Position numbers and translations under genes: made by a program | NCBI GenBank assembly: GCA_934277615.1 | Contig: CAKQUV010000005.1 | Coordinates: 37,140-101,139, forward strand | Direction: 5' to 3' | DNA from: an uncultured Clostridia bacterium | Lineage (GTDB): Bacteria; Bacillota; Clostridia; Christensenellales; CAG-917 | DNA length: 64,000 bases | The notes under the pieces: model-generated | What the model was told of the DNA's origin: nothing | What the model saw: the letters and a program-made list of their open reading frames with translations, nothing else | Database searches by the model: none | Shown here: piece by piece, positions 31,894 to 39,468 of the stretch | How the letters are laid out: every line of letters starts with the position of its first letter | Numbering within the stretch: position 1 is the stretch's first letter

Positions 31894-34539
31894 TTACAAA
31901 GTAATAACCGAGTTGGCACTGTCGTATACTCCGACGGGTGAGGGTGCTTCCACGCCGTTGATTTTGGCAAGATACACGATTGCGACTGCCATATCCATAG
32001 TGCCGGTAATCTTCACCTTGCCGTTGGCGTCCTTGGTGAGATTGTCCTTCCACATACTGATGATATTATAGACTTGACCGTCCGCTTCGTCAATATGATA
32101 CTTGCACTCGTCACCTTTGCAAACCGCGCTGTGATACACTTCTTTGGTGTAGTGTTCCATATCTATGCCGTTCATATATCCGTACAAAATGCCGTATCTT
32201 GCGTCGACGTTCGAACCCGTTTTGAGGTCGTGATTGTACCAATTGCAAAGTCTGTCCATATTGACCATTTCGTCAAGAGGTTGAGACCAGCCGTCCGTGT
32301 AGGGGAAGTAGCCTTGCATAGTCTTTTCAAACTTCACGTCGTATTCCGCCTCGTTGCGGAGAGCAGTACTTGCAAGCGCTCTGCCTGTGAAGCCCACCCA
32401 GTTGGGAGTACCGCCGTTTCTCTTGAAGTTGCCGTTTTCGTCCTTCGCGTAGTATGACAAGAGAGAAGTCTTGCTGTTGGGTACTGTGTCGGCAAGGTCA
32501 AAGCCGAGATTGTACGCCGTAAGTGCGAGAACGCTGGGCAAGGAATAACCGAACGCACATTGCGTTACAGGCAAGCAGCCTTTCCAAAGCGGCATAAGCG
32601 AAGTTTTGAGTTGATTGTATTGATTGTATTTGTCGCTCGACGCGTCGATTGCATCAAAATCTATTTTCTTATACGCTTTCAAGAAGTCGGAATGGCCGTT
32701 TTTATTGCCCGTCGCTTGCTCTACGAGGGAGAGCAAGGTTTCGAAATCGCCATAAGAGAGTCGCGACGACGCAACTGAGATGTTGTTGATTGCGTTGTAT
32801 CCCGTGTAATACAAGTTTGCTTGCGTAATCTCTTTGTCTTTGAATGTGTATTTCACTTGCGATTTGCTGTTGAAAGCGTCAATCATCGTTAGATAGTCTT
32901 TGATTGCGCCGATGTAGAGAGAATACGTTGTGTCCTTATTGTCGGATTCTGCAAGCCATTGCGCATATTGATTGTACATTGCCGACCAACTGTAGAGATA
33001 GTCCGCAATGCCGTACCAACCTTGTTGAGATACGAGAGACGTCGCAAAAAGGCTGTCCTTAATCGTGCCGTTGTCGTAAATGCCGTCAATCATGTTGAGG
33101 TATTTTTTGAGTTGAACGGCAATTTTGTCGGTGTAGAACGTGCCGTCAACGTACTTGAGATACAAAAGCGGAATGCGCGCTTGCGTGGTCTTTGCGCTCA
33201 ATATCGTAGTTTCGAACGTGGAGCTAAAAAGGTAAGTTTTGAGAGCCTCCTTAAGTTCTGCCGCAAAGGAGCCGTTTTCTTCCCATTTGCTCCTCGCCGT
33301 TACGTCGCTCGTAACTCTTATTGTGTAGGAAATAAGTTTGCCGCTATTGTTGTACCAGCCGTTAAATTCGTATCCTTCGCGAGATTCGGGAATCGCGAAA
33401 GTGTAAAGTTCGTTGTGTGCTCTGTACACTGTCGTTCTGCTTTCGCCGTCGATAATCGTTACGGCATATTTGTCCCATTTTCCGGTTAGCGTTGCGTTGC
33501 CTTGAGGCGTAAATGTACCTTCGACTTTTGCGCCTTGCTCGTCGTACCAGCCGAGGAATAAGCGATTCTCCAAAGTCGGAACGGGAAGAGTGAGCGATTT
33601 GCCGTATTCAACCGTTTCGACAGTGGAAGTGCCGTTTTGACTGAGCGTTACTTTATACTTGATAACTTCCCATTTGCCTACCAACGTTGCGTCGGTCTTG
33701 GGATAGTAATAAGTAGACACTTTTTTGTCCGTTTTCGCATCGTACCAACCGAGAAATTTGTAGCCTTCGCGCGCTTGCGGATTGGCGAGCTTTATATGCT
33801 CGTTGTAAAGCACAGTTTTAACTTGCGGCGTTGCCTCTGAGTCCTCTTTGAGAATAACGGTGAGCTCGTTTGCTTGCCATTTTGCCTCAAGCGTCAAGCT
33901 CTTGCTAGGTACAAAAGTTCCGCTATATTGCGTTTCGCCGTCAAACCAGCCTGCAAAAGTGTAACCCTCGCGTGTGTCAGGATCGTTGAGAGTGTATTCG
34001 TCGCCGCGCTTTACGGTTTCTACAAGGGTGTTATTTTGATTGATAACGGTGATTTTGTAATCGTCCTCTTGCCATTTTGCAGTTATGGTCAAGTCGTCCT
34101 CGGGTGTGATTTCGCCTTCTACGAGGTCCTCGCCGTTGTACCAGCCGAGGAAGGTGCAATCGGGGATTTGCGACGGCGAATCAAGAGTGTAACTCTCGCC
34201 GAATACCACGGGGATTTGTTTGGTTTCGTCGCCGCTTACAAGGGTTATGACATAGGCATATTTTTCCCATTTGCCTTCGATTGTCATATCGGCAGACGGT
34301 TTGAACGTGTCGTCCAAAAGCGCGTCGCCGTCGTACCAGCCCAGGAAGTTGTAACCCACGCGTTCTTTTGGGGCTATTGTCGTAAAGTCGGTGCCGAGTT
34401 CAATGTAGAACACGTTTTGAACGTCGCCGTCTTTGATGGTGATTTTGTAAGTCGTTGTGTTTTCGTCGCAAGCAACCAATGTAAGCGAAACGCACAAAAC
34501 GACAAGCAAACTTACAAGAATTTTTGCAGTTTTTTTCAT
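31894..34539 (-). CDS. Large lipoprotein with six InlB-type repeats and a helical C-terminal domain
   Basis: An 881-residue protein. Lipobox LVAC, then six tandem InlB/Flg_new repeats of about 65-70 residues, each with FxGWYxG...L(T/E)xKW, covering about residues 30-420. The C-terminal 450 residues are helix-rich (many Tyr/Leu/Asn, e.g. GWYGIADYLYSWSAMYNQY and TGTMDMAVAIVYLAKINGV) and were not recognised; an alpha/alpha-toroid is possible. The repeats would hold this domain away from the membrane. First gene of a run with a small lipoprotein and an ECF-S-like protein. GAAGGAG precedes the ATG, and an attenuator-like terminator lies 70 bases upstream. Confidence 0.75.
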   Translation of the reverse strand: MKKTAKILVSLLVVLCVSLTLVACDENTTTYKITIKDGDVQNVFYIELGTDFTTIAPKERVGYNFLGWYDGDALLDDTFKPSADMTIEGKWEKYAYVITLVSGDETKQIPVVFGESYTLDSPSQIPDCTFLGWYNGEDLVEGEITPEDDLTITAKWQEDDYKITVINQNNTLVETVKRGDEYTLNDPDTREGYTFAGWFDGETQYSGTFVPSKSLTLEAKWQANELTVILKEDSEATPQVKTVLYNEHIKLANPQAREGYKFLGWYDAKTDKKVSTYYYPKTDATLVGKWEVIKYKVTLSQNGTSTVETVEYGKSLTLPVPTLENRLFLGWYDEQGAKVEGTFTPQGNATLTGKWDKYAVTIIDGESRTTVYRAHNELYTFAIPESREGYEFNGWYNNSGKLISYTIRVTSDVTARSKWEENGSFAAELKEALKTYLFSSTFETTILSAKTTQARIPLLYLKYVDGTFYTDKIAVQLKKYLNMIDGIYDNGTIKDSLFATSLVSQQGWYGIADYLYSWSAMYNQYAQWLAESDNKDTTYSLYIGAIKDYLTMIDAFNSKSQVKYTFKDKEITQANLYYTGYNAINNISVASSRLSYGDFETLLSLVEQATGNKNGHSDFLKAYKKIDFDAIDASSDKYNQYNQLKTSLMPLWKGCLPVTQCAFGYSLPSVLALTAYNLGFDLADTVPNSKTSLLSYYAKDENGNFKRNGGTPNWVGFTGRALASTALRNEAEYDVKFEKTMQGYFPYTDGWSQPLDEMVNMDRLCNWYNHDLKTGSNVDARYGILYGYMNGIDMEHYTKEVYHSAVCKGDECKYHIDEADGQVYNIISMWKDNLTKDANGKVKITGTMDMAVAIVYLAKINGVEAPSPVGVYDSANSVITL

Positions 34540-34605
34540 TTGTGTTTCTCCTTCAGAATTGATGTCGAAACCGCCTTTTTCAAATCAAAATACGCCATAG
34601 ATAAA

Positions 34606-34630
34606 CAAAAAAACGCTCCGTGAGAGCGTT
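34606..34630 (-). terminator. Terminator in the leader of the InlB-repeat lipoprotein
   Basis: Minus-strand stem AACGCTC/GAGCGTT with loop TCACG and seven T. It lies upstream of the gene and downstream of hairpins at 34635-34760, an arrangement like an attenuator. Confidence 0.8.
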
Positions 34631-34830
34631 TCACCGATATCGACGTATGCCTCAATCGGTCATACGTCTCAGCCACGACGATAACCGATACGGAGGATTG
34701 CCGACTTATGATATATCGCCACTATTCCTGCAAAAAATAGAGGCGGTTATTATCAAATACAGCAATGGCGGTTGTACGGGAATCGAACCCGTTGTCCTAA
34801 AATCTACTCAGTTTACAACTTTTCAAACCG
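34631..34830 (-). other. Unidentified structured leader with a tRNA T-arm-like segment
   Basis: Minus strand, in order: a T-arm with CCA-like end (ggacaacggg-ttcgatt-cccgt...accgcca, about 34798-34766), hairpin cgcc-t-ctatt / aatag-t-ggcg, hairpin gacgtatg/catacgtc, then the terminator. No matching 5' tRNA half, tmRNA tag or known riboswitch core was recognised. It may be a leader RNA of the lipoprotein operon or another tRNA 3'-end remnant like those near 35-38 kb. Confidence 0.45.
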
Positions 34831-34889
34831 TATCTTCATTTTGATTTATATACATATTAGCATATATAAATATGTTTTTCAACATTATT

Positions 34890-35093
34890 TCAATAACTTT
34901 TGGACAGCGCAATCAACAAGTGTAGAAAATTCACGGTGTCGGTTATCTGCGATTTGGTTTTCCCCTCGTAAAGAAGGTTCGCAAGCGACACGGCAAGCAT
35001 ATTGCGATTGAGTGCGTCGCAATTTGTGCCGCTCTGAGTGCCGTCGCAGGGCGAAAACGGGGTGGGAGTATCCTTGTTTTTCGTATTGTACAT
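34890..35093 (-). CDS. Small hypothetical protein, DUF6774-like
   Basis: A 67-residue protein: a polar N-terminus (MYNTKNKDTPTPFSPCDGTQ) followed by CDALNRNMLAVSLANLLYEGKTKSQITDTVNFLHLLIALSKSY, a pattern of two short amphipathic helices like the small DUF6774 proteins of Clostridia, of unknown function. I take the ATG at 35093; there is no clear ribosome site and the upstream sequence is very AT-rich. It is the only candidate gene in this gap. Confidence 0.5.
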   Translation of the reverse strand: MYNTKNKDTPTPFSPCDGTQSGTNCDALNRNMLAVSLANLLYEGKTKSQITDTVNFLHLLIALSKSY

Positions 35094-35151
35094 ATTCAAA
35101 TATATGCATATAAAAATTTTGTTGTTTTTTCAAATTCCCGTGCAAATCCTC

Positions 35152-35180
35152 TTGACAACAATCCGCTTTAATCATATAAT
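35152..35180 (+). promoter_or_regulatory. Consensus promoter of tRNA-Leu(GAG)
   Basis: TTGACA, 17 bp, TATAAT: a perfect consensus, 12 bases before the tRNA. Confidence 0.9.
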
Positions 35181-35192
35181 AGGCAATGTTAA

Positions 35193-35276
35193 GCGGTCAT
35201 GGCGGAATAGGCAGACGCGTACGTTTGAGGGGCGTATGGTTACACCGTCCGAGTTCAAGTCTCGGTGACCGCACCA
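35193..35276 (+). tRNA. tRNA-Leu (anticodon GAG)
   Basis: An 84-base class II tRNA: acceptor gcggtca/tgaccgc, anticodon stem tacgt/gcgta with loop ttgaggg (GAG), long variable arm, T arm with gttcaag, encoded CCA. Confidence 0.95.
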
Positions 35277-35278
35277 CC

Positions 35279-35318
35279 AAAAAAGTGAGTACAGAATTGT
35301 CTGTGCTCACTTTTTTTG
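35279..35318 (+). terminator. Terminator of tRNA-Leu(GAG)
   Basis: aaaaaagtgagtacaga pairs with tctgtgctcactttttt, loop attg. A diverged copy of this terminator with the following gttaagtgcagg lies at 37991-38031. Confidence 0.88.
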
Positions 35319-35329
35319 TTAAGTGCAGG

Positions 35330-35600
35330 GAGCCGAGACTTTTGTGACCGCAAGCGAAGAGAGACGCAAGCGTGGAGCATTTGCGGACATCGAGCGCAGT
35401 GGACATAGCAAGCAAATAAAACACGAAGTGTTGCGTGCGAATGCACGCAGGCGCGTATGCGCCATTTGCGAAGCGTAGACCGCACCATCTAAAGCCCCGA
35501 ATATTTGTTAGAGAATTAAGTCACCTAGACTTGAACTTGTGCGCAATGATTGCGCACAACAATGCGTTGCATTGTTCGGACGGCACAGTCCGAGCGTTTA
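35330..35600 (+). repeat. Palindrome array behind tRNA-Leu with T-arm pieces
   Basis: No gene is seen from 35319 to 35664. An inverted T-stem piece ccgagactt (35333-35341) is followed by palindromes (tgcgtgc-gaa-tgcacgca, ggcgc-gtat-gcgcc), a direct 3'-end piece gaccgcacca (35478-35487), and then an inverted T-arm tcacctagacttgaactt (35521-35538) with palindromes gtgcgcaatgattgcgcac, caatgcgttgcattg and cggac-ggcaca-gtccg. The last block recurs at 37828-37905. Confidence 0.8.
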
Positions 35601-35664
35601 CGCGAAGCGTTGAAAAAATAATACCGATATGATACAATATTATTAAAAATTAAAGGCAATATAA

Positions 35665-36216
35665 ATGTCTATGATCAAAACGGAAAGATTGATGCTTAGA
35701 AAATGGAAAGAAACAGACGCGGAGAGCCTGTTTGAATATGCAAAGGACCCGGAAGTCGGTCTGATTGCCGGATGGCCGCCGCACGGTTCTAAGGAGGAAA
35801 GTCTCGATGTTATCAAAAACGTGCTTAACGGTGCGGAATGTTATGCCATTTGCGAAAAAGAGAACGGAAAAGCAATCGGTTCTATTGAGTTGAAATTGAA
35901 CGGACATACCGATATGACCGATCGCGATGACGAATGCGAACTCGGCTACTGGTTGGGAAAACCGTTTTGGGGAAGAGGATATATGCCGGAAGCCGCAAGA
36001 GAAATAATACGACACGGGTTTGAAGATCTTGGAATGAATACAATTTGGTGCGGATATTACGAAGGTAATCAAAAGTCAAAAAGAGTTCAAGAAAAGCTCG
36101 GATTTGTGTACCACCACACCTGCACGGATGTTTATGTTCCGTTGTTAAACGAAGTGCGCGTCGGACATACGAATGTTATGACGAGGGTGCATTGGGCTGA
36201 CATCTATAAAGTCTAA
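35665..36216 (+). CDS. GNAT acetyltransferase, RimJ/RimL type
   Basis: A 183-residue acetyltransferase. IKTERLMLRKWKETDAESLFEYAKDPEV is the usual N-terminal strand-helix; LGYWLGKPFWGRGYMPEAAREIIRHGFEDLG holds the acetyl-CoA pyrophosphate loop (GRGYMPEA); NQKSKRVQEKLGF is motif B. Such enzymes acetylate protein N-termini, small molecules or antibiotics; the substrate is unknown. It is the first of three genes in an islet bracketed by tRNA-Leu-derived repeats. Ribosome site weak (AAAGG). Confidence 0.88.
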   Translation: MSMIKTERLMLRKWKETDAESLFEYAKDPEVGLIAGWPPHGSKEESLDVIKNVLNGAECYAICEKENGKAIGSIELKLNGHTDMTDRDDECELGYWLGKPFWGRGYMPEAAREIIRHGFEDLGMNTIWCGYYEGNQKSKRVQEKLGFVYHHTCTDVYVPLLNEVRVGHTNVMTRVHWADIYKV

Positions 36217-36232
36217 AAGGAATTGCACTTTT

Positions 36233-36697
36233 ATGGAAACGGATATGATAAAGAGTAAGCGATTGACGATGTATCCTGCGACGAAGGAAGAAATGGAAAG
36301 GATGATTGCCGTCGAGCGGGATGAAGAACTGAAAACCGCATATCGAGAGATGCTGGACGGTTGCATAACCCACCCGGACGAGTGGAACTTCTATGCCGTG
36401 TGGATTATCCAAAATCAAGTGGGAACAGCGGTCGGCGACTTCTGCTTTAAGGGCATTCGTGCAAACGGCGCTACCGAAATCGGCTACGGTATTTATGATC
36501 CTTATCAAGGGCAGGGATATGCCACTGAGGCAGTTGACGCTGCAGTAAAGTGGGCTTTCGCTCAACAAGGCATAACGGCGGTCGAAGCGGAAGCGGACGT
36601 AAACAATTTCGCTTCCGTTAGGGTGCTCGAAAAGTGCGGATTTGTTCCGACGGGTACGCTTGGAGAGGAAGGTCCTCGCTTCGAGAGGAGAAAATAA
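36233..36697 (+). CDS. GNAT acetyltransferase
   Basis: A 154-residue acetyltransferase with IKSKRLTMYPATKEEMERMI at the start, IGYGIYDPYQGQGYATEAVDAAVKWAF as the acetyl-CoA loop (QGQGYATEA) and NNFASVRVLEKCGFVPTG. Sixteen bases after the previous GNAT gene and in the same orientation, so probably co-transcribed. Not a close duplicate of that gene. Substrate unknown. Confidence 0.88.
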   Translation: METDMIKSKRLTMYPATKEEMERMIAVERDEELKTAYREMLDGCITHPDEWNFYAVWIIQNQVGTAVGDFCFKGIRANGATEIGYGIYDPYQGQGYATEAVDAAVKWAFAQQGITAVEAEADVNNFASVRVLEKCGFVPTGTLGEEGPRFERRK

Positions 36698-36721
36698 ATT
36701 GCGGTCTATGAGGGTGAAAAG

Positions 36722-37606
36722 ATGATTTTGTCTATCGGGGAAATACTTGCCGATATGATTGGCGAAAAGATTGACTGTGTAACCACGTTCAAAGCGTTTT
36801 GTGGCGGTGCGCCGTTCAATCTCGCAGTCAATGCAAAGCAAAGCGGTGCAAAAGTCGGGTTTGTAGGACGCGTGGGCAACGACGTTATCGGTCGTTTCGT
36901 TACGGCGGAAGCACAAAAAGCAAATTTGGATTATCTCGACATTCAAACGGACGATGAGCGCAACACTACGATCGCTTTCGTTACGCTTGCGGACGGTGAG
37001 CGCGATTTTGCGTTCAATCGTCACGACACTGCGGACTTCAATATCGACTTGGACGAAATAGACTTCGACAAATACGAAGATTTGAGTATTTTGCATCTCG
37101 GCTCTCTTATGCTTTCGGAAGAAACGGGCAGAAAGTTTGCCAAAAAGGTTGCGAAAAAAGCCAAAGATTTGGGCGTAAAACTCAGCTTCGATATGAACTT
37201 CCGCAAGGATATTTATCGAGATTTTGAGGACGCTAAAAAGGCATATGCGCCGTTTGTCGAGTGTGCGGACATAATCAAGTTTTCGGAAGACGAACTTGCA
37301 GATTACACGGGCATACAGGATATGGACAAAGCGGCAGAGTCGCTTTACGTCAAAGACAGACTGTTGCTCATAACTCTCGGAAAAGACGGCAGTGCGTATT
37401 ATTACAACGGTATCAAAGGCGTTGTGCCGAGCATAAGCGGTTGCAAGTGCGTTGACACAACGGGTGCAGGGGACGCGTTTTTCGGCGCATTCCTTGCGGC
37501 AATAGAAGGCAAAGATATGACAAAAGAAAATCTTGATAACGCCGCAATGAAAGGCAATATCAAGGGCGCAAAAGCCACGGAATTTTACGGAGCAATACAA
37601 TTATGA
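36722..37606 (+). CDS. PfkB-family sugar kinase, fructokinase-like
   Basis: A 294-residue kinase: MILSIGEILADMIG start, FCGGAPFNLAVNAKQSGAKVGFVGRVGNDVIG as PfkB signature 1, and DTTGAGDAFFGAFLA as signature 2 with catalytic Asp251. The pattern is that of bacterial fructokinases (ScrK) phosphorylating free fructose, but other hexoses are possible. Last gene of the islet. It is paralogous to KDG kinase at 17359-18378 only at fold level. Confidence 0.85.
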   Translation: MILSIGEILADMIGEKIDCVTTFKAFCGGAPFNLAVNAKQSGAKVGFVGRVGNDVIGRFVTAEAQKANLDYLDIQTDDERNTTIAFVTLADGERDFAFNRHDTADFNIDLDEIDFDKYEDLSILHLGSLMLSEETGRKFAKKVAKKAKDLGVKLSFDMNFRKDIYRDFEDAKKAYAPFVECADIIKFSEDELADYTGIQDMDKAAESLYVKDRLLLITLGKDGSAYYYNGIKGVVPSISGCKCVDTTGAGDAFFGAFLAAIEGKDMTKENLDNAAMKGNIKGAKATEFYGAIQL

Positions 37607-37767
37607 GTGATATTATAATAAAAAAGTGTAAGAGTATAAGAATTATAAAAATATCTATAATATGATGACATATCAAACGGTTGATTTTTGCAAAAGGAAC
37701 AATAAACGATATCATATTAAAGAAGGAACCATAACAGAATAGCGTCGATGTGTTCAACTGCGGTTGC

Positions 37768-38035
37768 TTTCTGCGCACCACCAAAATGAGCACGGATTTA
37801 TCCGTGCTTTTTTCATTTTGCCGTTCGGTCACCTAGACTTGAACTTGTGCGCAATGATTGCGCACAACAATGCGTCGCATTGTTCGGACGGCACCGTCCG
37901 AGTGGCGCTCGCTATGGTGAGTAAACTCACCCCGCTTGCTATTACGCGCACTTTGTTCGCTACAAATCTCGATTACACAGTATCAAAATAAGTATAGAAT
38001 GGTCTGTGCTCACTTTTTTGTTAAGTGCAGGTTGC
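37768..38035 (+). repeat. Second T-arm/palindrome array and tRNA-Leu terminator copy
   Basis: No gene is seen from 37607 to 38122. It holds a CCA-like end (gcgcaccacc), a terminator (agcacgga-ttta-tccgtgct, T6, 37789-37813), inverted T-arm tcacctagacttgaactt (37829-37846), palindromes as at 35540-35600, a degenerate direct T-arm caaatctcgattac (about 37967-37980), and a copy of the tRNA-Leu terminator region (37991-38031). Four further palindromes follow up to 38119. Confidence 0.8.
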
Positions 38036-38091
38036 AAACATCGTTTGCCGACAATTGAAAATTGTCGCAAGTCCGTCAACGGACTAAATTG

Positions 38092-38123
38092 GAAAGACGG
38101 CATTCAGCCGTCTTAATAAATTT
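38092..38123. repeat. 32-bp inverted repeat, left copy
   Basis: gaaagacggc-attca-gccgtcttaataaattt. Its exact reverse complement is at 39469-39500. The core is itself a hairpin and may help end the minus-strand tRNA-Leu transcript. Confidence 0.85.
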
Positions 38124-38205
38124 GGTACGGATGACAGGACTTGAACCTGCACGCACTTGCACTAGAACCTAAATCTAGCGTGTCTGCCAATTTCACCACA
38201 TCCGC
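38123..38205 (-). tRNA. tRNA-Leu (anticodon TAG)
   Basis: An 83-base class II tRNA on the minus strand: acceptor gcggatg/catccgt, D arm tggtgaaattggcagac, anticodon stem with loop around tttaggt (TAG), variable arm, T arm gcagg-ttcaagt-cctgt, encoded CCA. Confidence 0.95.
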
Positions 38206-38216
38206 GAAACATCCTT

Positions 38217-38244
38217 ATTATAACACAAAAACAGATTATGTAAA
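38217..38244 (-). promoter_or_regulatory. Promoter of tRNA-Leu(TAG)
   Basis: Minus strand TTTACA (38244-38239), 16 bp, TATAAT (38222-38217). Confidence 0.75.
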
Positions 38245-38294
38245 GCCGCTTTGACCTCTTGTCAAAAATTTTTGATTTTTCTATCTAAAAATTG

Positions 38295-38323
38295 TTGCAT
38301 TTTGCCGATTAATTTGGTATAGT
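38295..38323 (+). promoter_or_regulatory. Promoter of tRNA-Gly (and tRNA-Lys)
   Basis: TTGCAT, 17 bp, TATAGT, 12 bases before tRNA-Gly. Confidence 0.7.
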
Positions 38324-38334
38324 TACTGTTGCTT

Positions 38335-38409
38335 GCGGGAGTGACTCAGTGGTAGAGTGTCACCTTGCCAAGGTGAAAGTCGCGGGTCCGAATCCCGTCT
38401 CCCGCTCCA
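38335..38409 (+). tRNA. tRNA-Gly (anticodon GCC)
   Basis: A 75-base cloverleaf: acceptor gcgggag/ctcccgc, anticodon stem tcacc/ggtga with loop ttgccaa (GCC), T arm gcggg-tccgaat-cccgt, encoded CCA. Confidence 0.96.
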
Positions 38410-38496
38410 CGCGTAAGCGAAAGGACACGTTGAAAAGCGTGTCCGACATATCGAAAAGCGACAATGACCGCAAAAGCGTATTTGTCGCAATGATAT

Positions 38497-38572
38497 GCGT
38501 CCTTAGCTCAGTTGGTAGAGCAACTGACTCTTAATCAGTGGGTCCAGGGTTCGAGTCCCTGAGGACGCACCA
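38497..38572 (+). tRNA. tRNA-Lys (anticodon CTT)
   Basis: A 76-base cloverleaf: acceptor gcgtcct/aggacgc, anticodon stem actga/tcagt with loop ctcttaa (CTT), T arm caggg-ttcgagt-ccctg, encoded CCA. Probably co-transcribed with tRNA-Gly 87 bases upstream. Confidence 0.96.
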
Positions 38573-38802
38573 AAAAATCAACAGCAATAGCTGTTGTTTT
38601 TTTATGCGTATATTCAGGGACTTTTTGCAACGAAGTTGCAACCACGCATTGCGTGGCGAACCCTTGACACGCCAGGCTGACGTTCGCTTTTTGCAAGTAA
38701 ACTTGCCCGCTCTCTATTACGGAAGCCTCTGGCTTCCTACGAGTCCCTGAGGACGCACCAAGTGTGATGGTCTATAAGTCTTTTCTTATAGACCGTTTTT
38801 TT
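38573..38802 (+). repeat. tRNA-Lys 3'-end duplication with palindrome array
   Basis: A terminator (caacagc-aata-gctgttg, T7, to 38603) is followed by an inverted T-stem cagggact (38615-38622), palindromes ttgcaac-gaa-gttgcaa, ccacgc-att-gcgtgg, gcaag-taaa-cttgc and ggaagcc-tct-ggcttcc, a 21-nt exact copy of the tRNA 3' end (38740-38760), and a second terminator (ggtctataag/cttatagacc, T7, to 38802). No tRNA 5' half accompanies the copy. Confidence 0.88.
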
Positions 38803-38818
38803 ACACCGATGCGAATGA

Positions 38819-38847
38819 TTGAAAAACGCCGCACAATATGCTAAAAT
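38819..38847 (+). promoter_or_regulatory. Promoter of the Nudix gene
   Basis: TTGAAA, 17 bp, TAAAAT. Confidence 0.6.
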
Positions 38848-38885
38848 TAGGGCAAATACAATTCGGGATTTGTCGAGGCGAAGCA

Positions 38886-39362
38886 ATGGATATTTCATTT
38901 AAGTGTGAAAATCAAAAATTCAATTACAGAGTATGCGCGATAATCGTTTCGGAAAATAAAATTTTAGCGATGCACGACGAGCGCTCGCCATATTTTTATC
39001 TTCCCGGCGGAAGAGTTGCGCTGGGCGAAACTGCTGAGCAAGCAGTAGTGCGGGAAATTCGTGAAGAACTTGGCGTGACACCGAAGATTTCGCGCGCGCT
39101 GTGGCTTAACCAAGCGTTTTTTACCGAGGATGTGGACAATCTCCGTTACCACGAGTTGTGCATTTATTTTTTAATGGATATTTTAGATACAAACCTGACG
39201 GAAAGAGGCAACGTGTTTACTCTGACCGAGGGAAAGCACACTCACACCTTTGAATGGCTGGAGTTTGACAGATTGCAGGATGAATATTTTTACCCGGTAT
39301 TCCTTAAAAAAGAAATTTTCAATCTTCCCAAACAATTCATCCTTCGCACTGAATTGGAATAA
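38886..39362 (+). CDS. Nudix hydrolase
   Basis: A 158-residue Nudix-fold protein. The Nudix box is complete, from Gly42 through Glu48 to REIREELGV (Arg56, Glu57, Glu60, Glu61), and binds Mg/Mn for cleavage of nucleoside-diphosphate-linked substrates. The C-terminal half (YHELCIYFLM, HTFEWLEFDRLQDEYFYP) is like that of NTP or dinucleotide-type hydrolases; the substrate is not predictable. The ATG at 38886 has GAGGCG upstream; the earlier in-frame start at 38838 lies within the promoter. Confidence 0.88.
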   Translation: MDISFKCENQKFNYRVCAIIVSENKILAMHDERSPYFYLPGGRVALGETAEQAVVREIREELGVTPKISRALWLNQAFFTEDVDNLRYHELCIYFLMDILDTNLTERGNVFTLTEGKHTHTFEWLEFDRLQDEYFYPVFLKKEIFNLPKQFILRTELE

Positions 39363-39468
39363 TAATTTTTATTTGTTTAGATAGTTAAAAATACACTCGA
39401 AAAGAATACTTATCGTCTGACACATTCTCGAAAATCGCCCGAAAAACGAGATTTTGTCGCACACACAC

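Noticed and set aside
34540..34605. Cobalamin riboswitch before the InlB-repeat lipoprotein.
   Set aside because: The B12-box and GCCACTG-type core motifs were not found on the minus strand.
34766..34830. A tmRNA or complete tRNA on the minus strand, suggested by ggacaacggg-ttcgatt-cccg and accgcca.
   Set aside because: No 5' acceptor half, D arm or tag frame was found on either side; upstream is occupied by a plausible small gene and downstream by a terminator. The GGTTTCGAC at 34575-34561 lies beyond that terminator. Kept only as an unidentified structured segment.
35540..35600. CRISPR array in the palindrome-rich tRNA regions.
   Set aside because: No constant repeat of 24-40 nt with unique spacers; the units are short unlike palindromes, and there are no cas genes.
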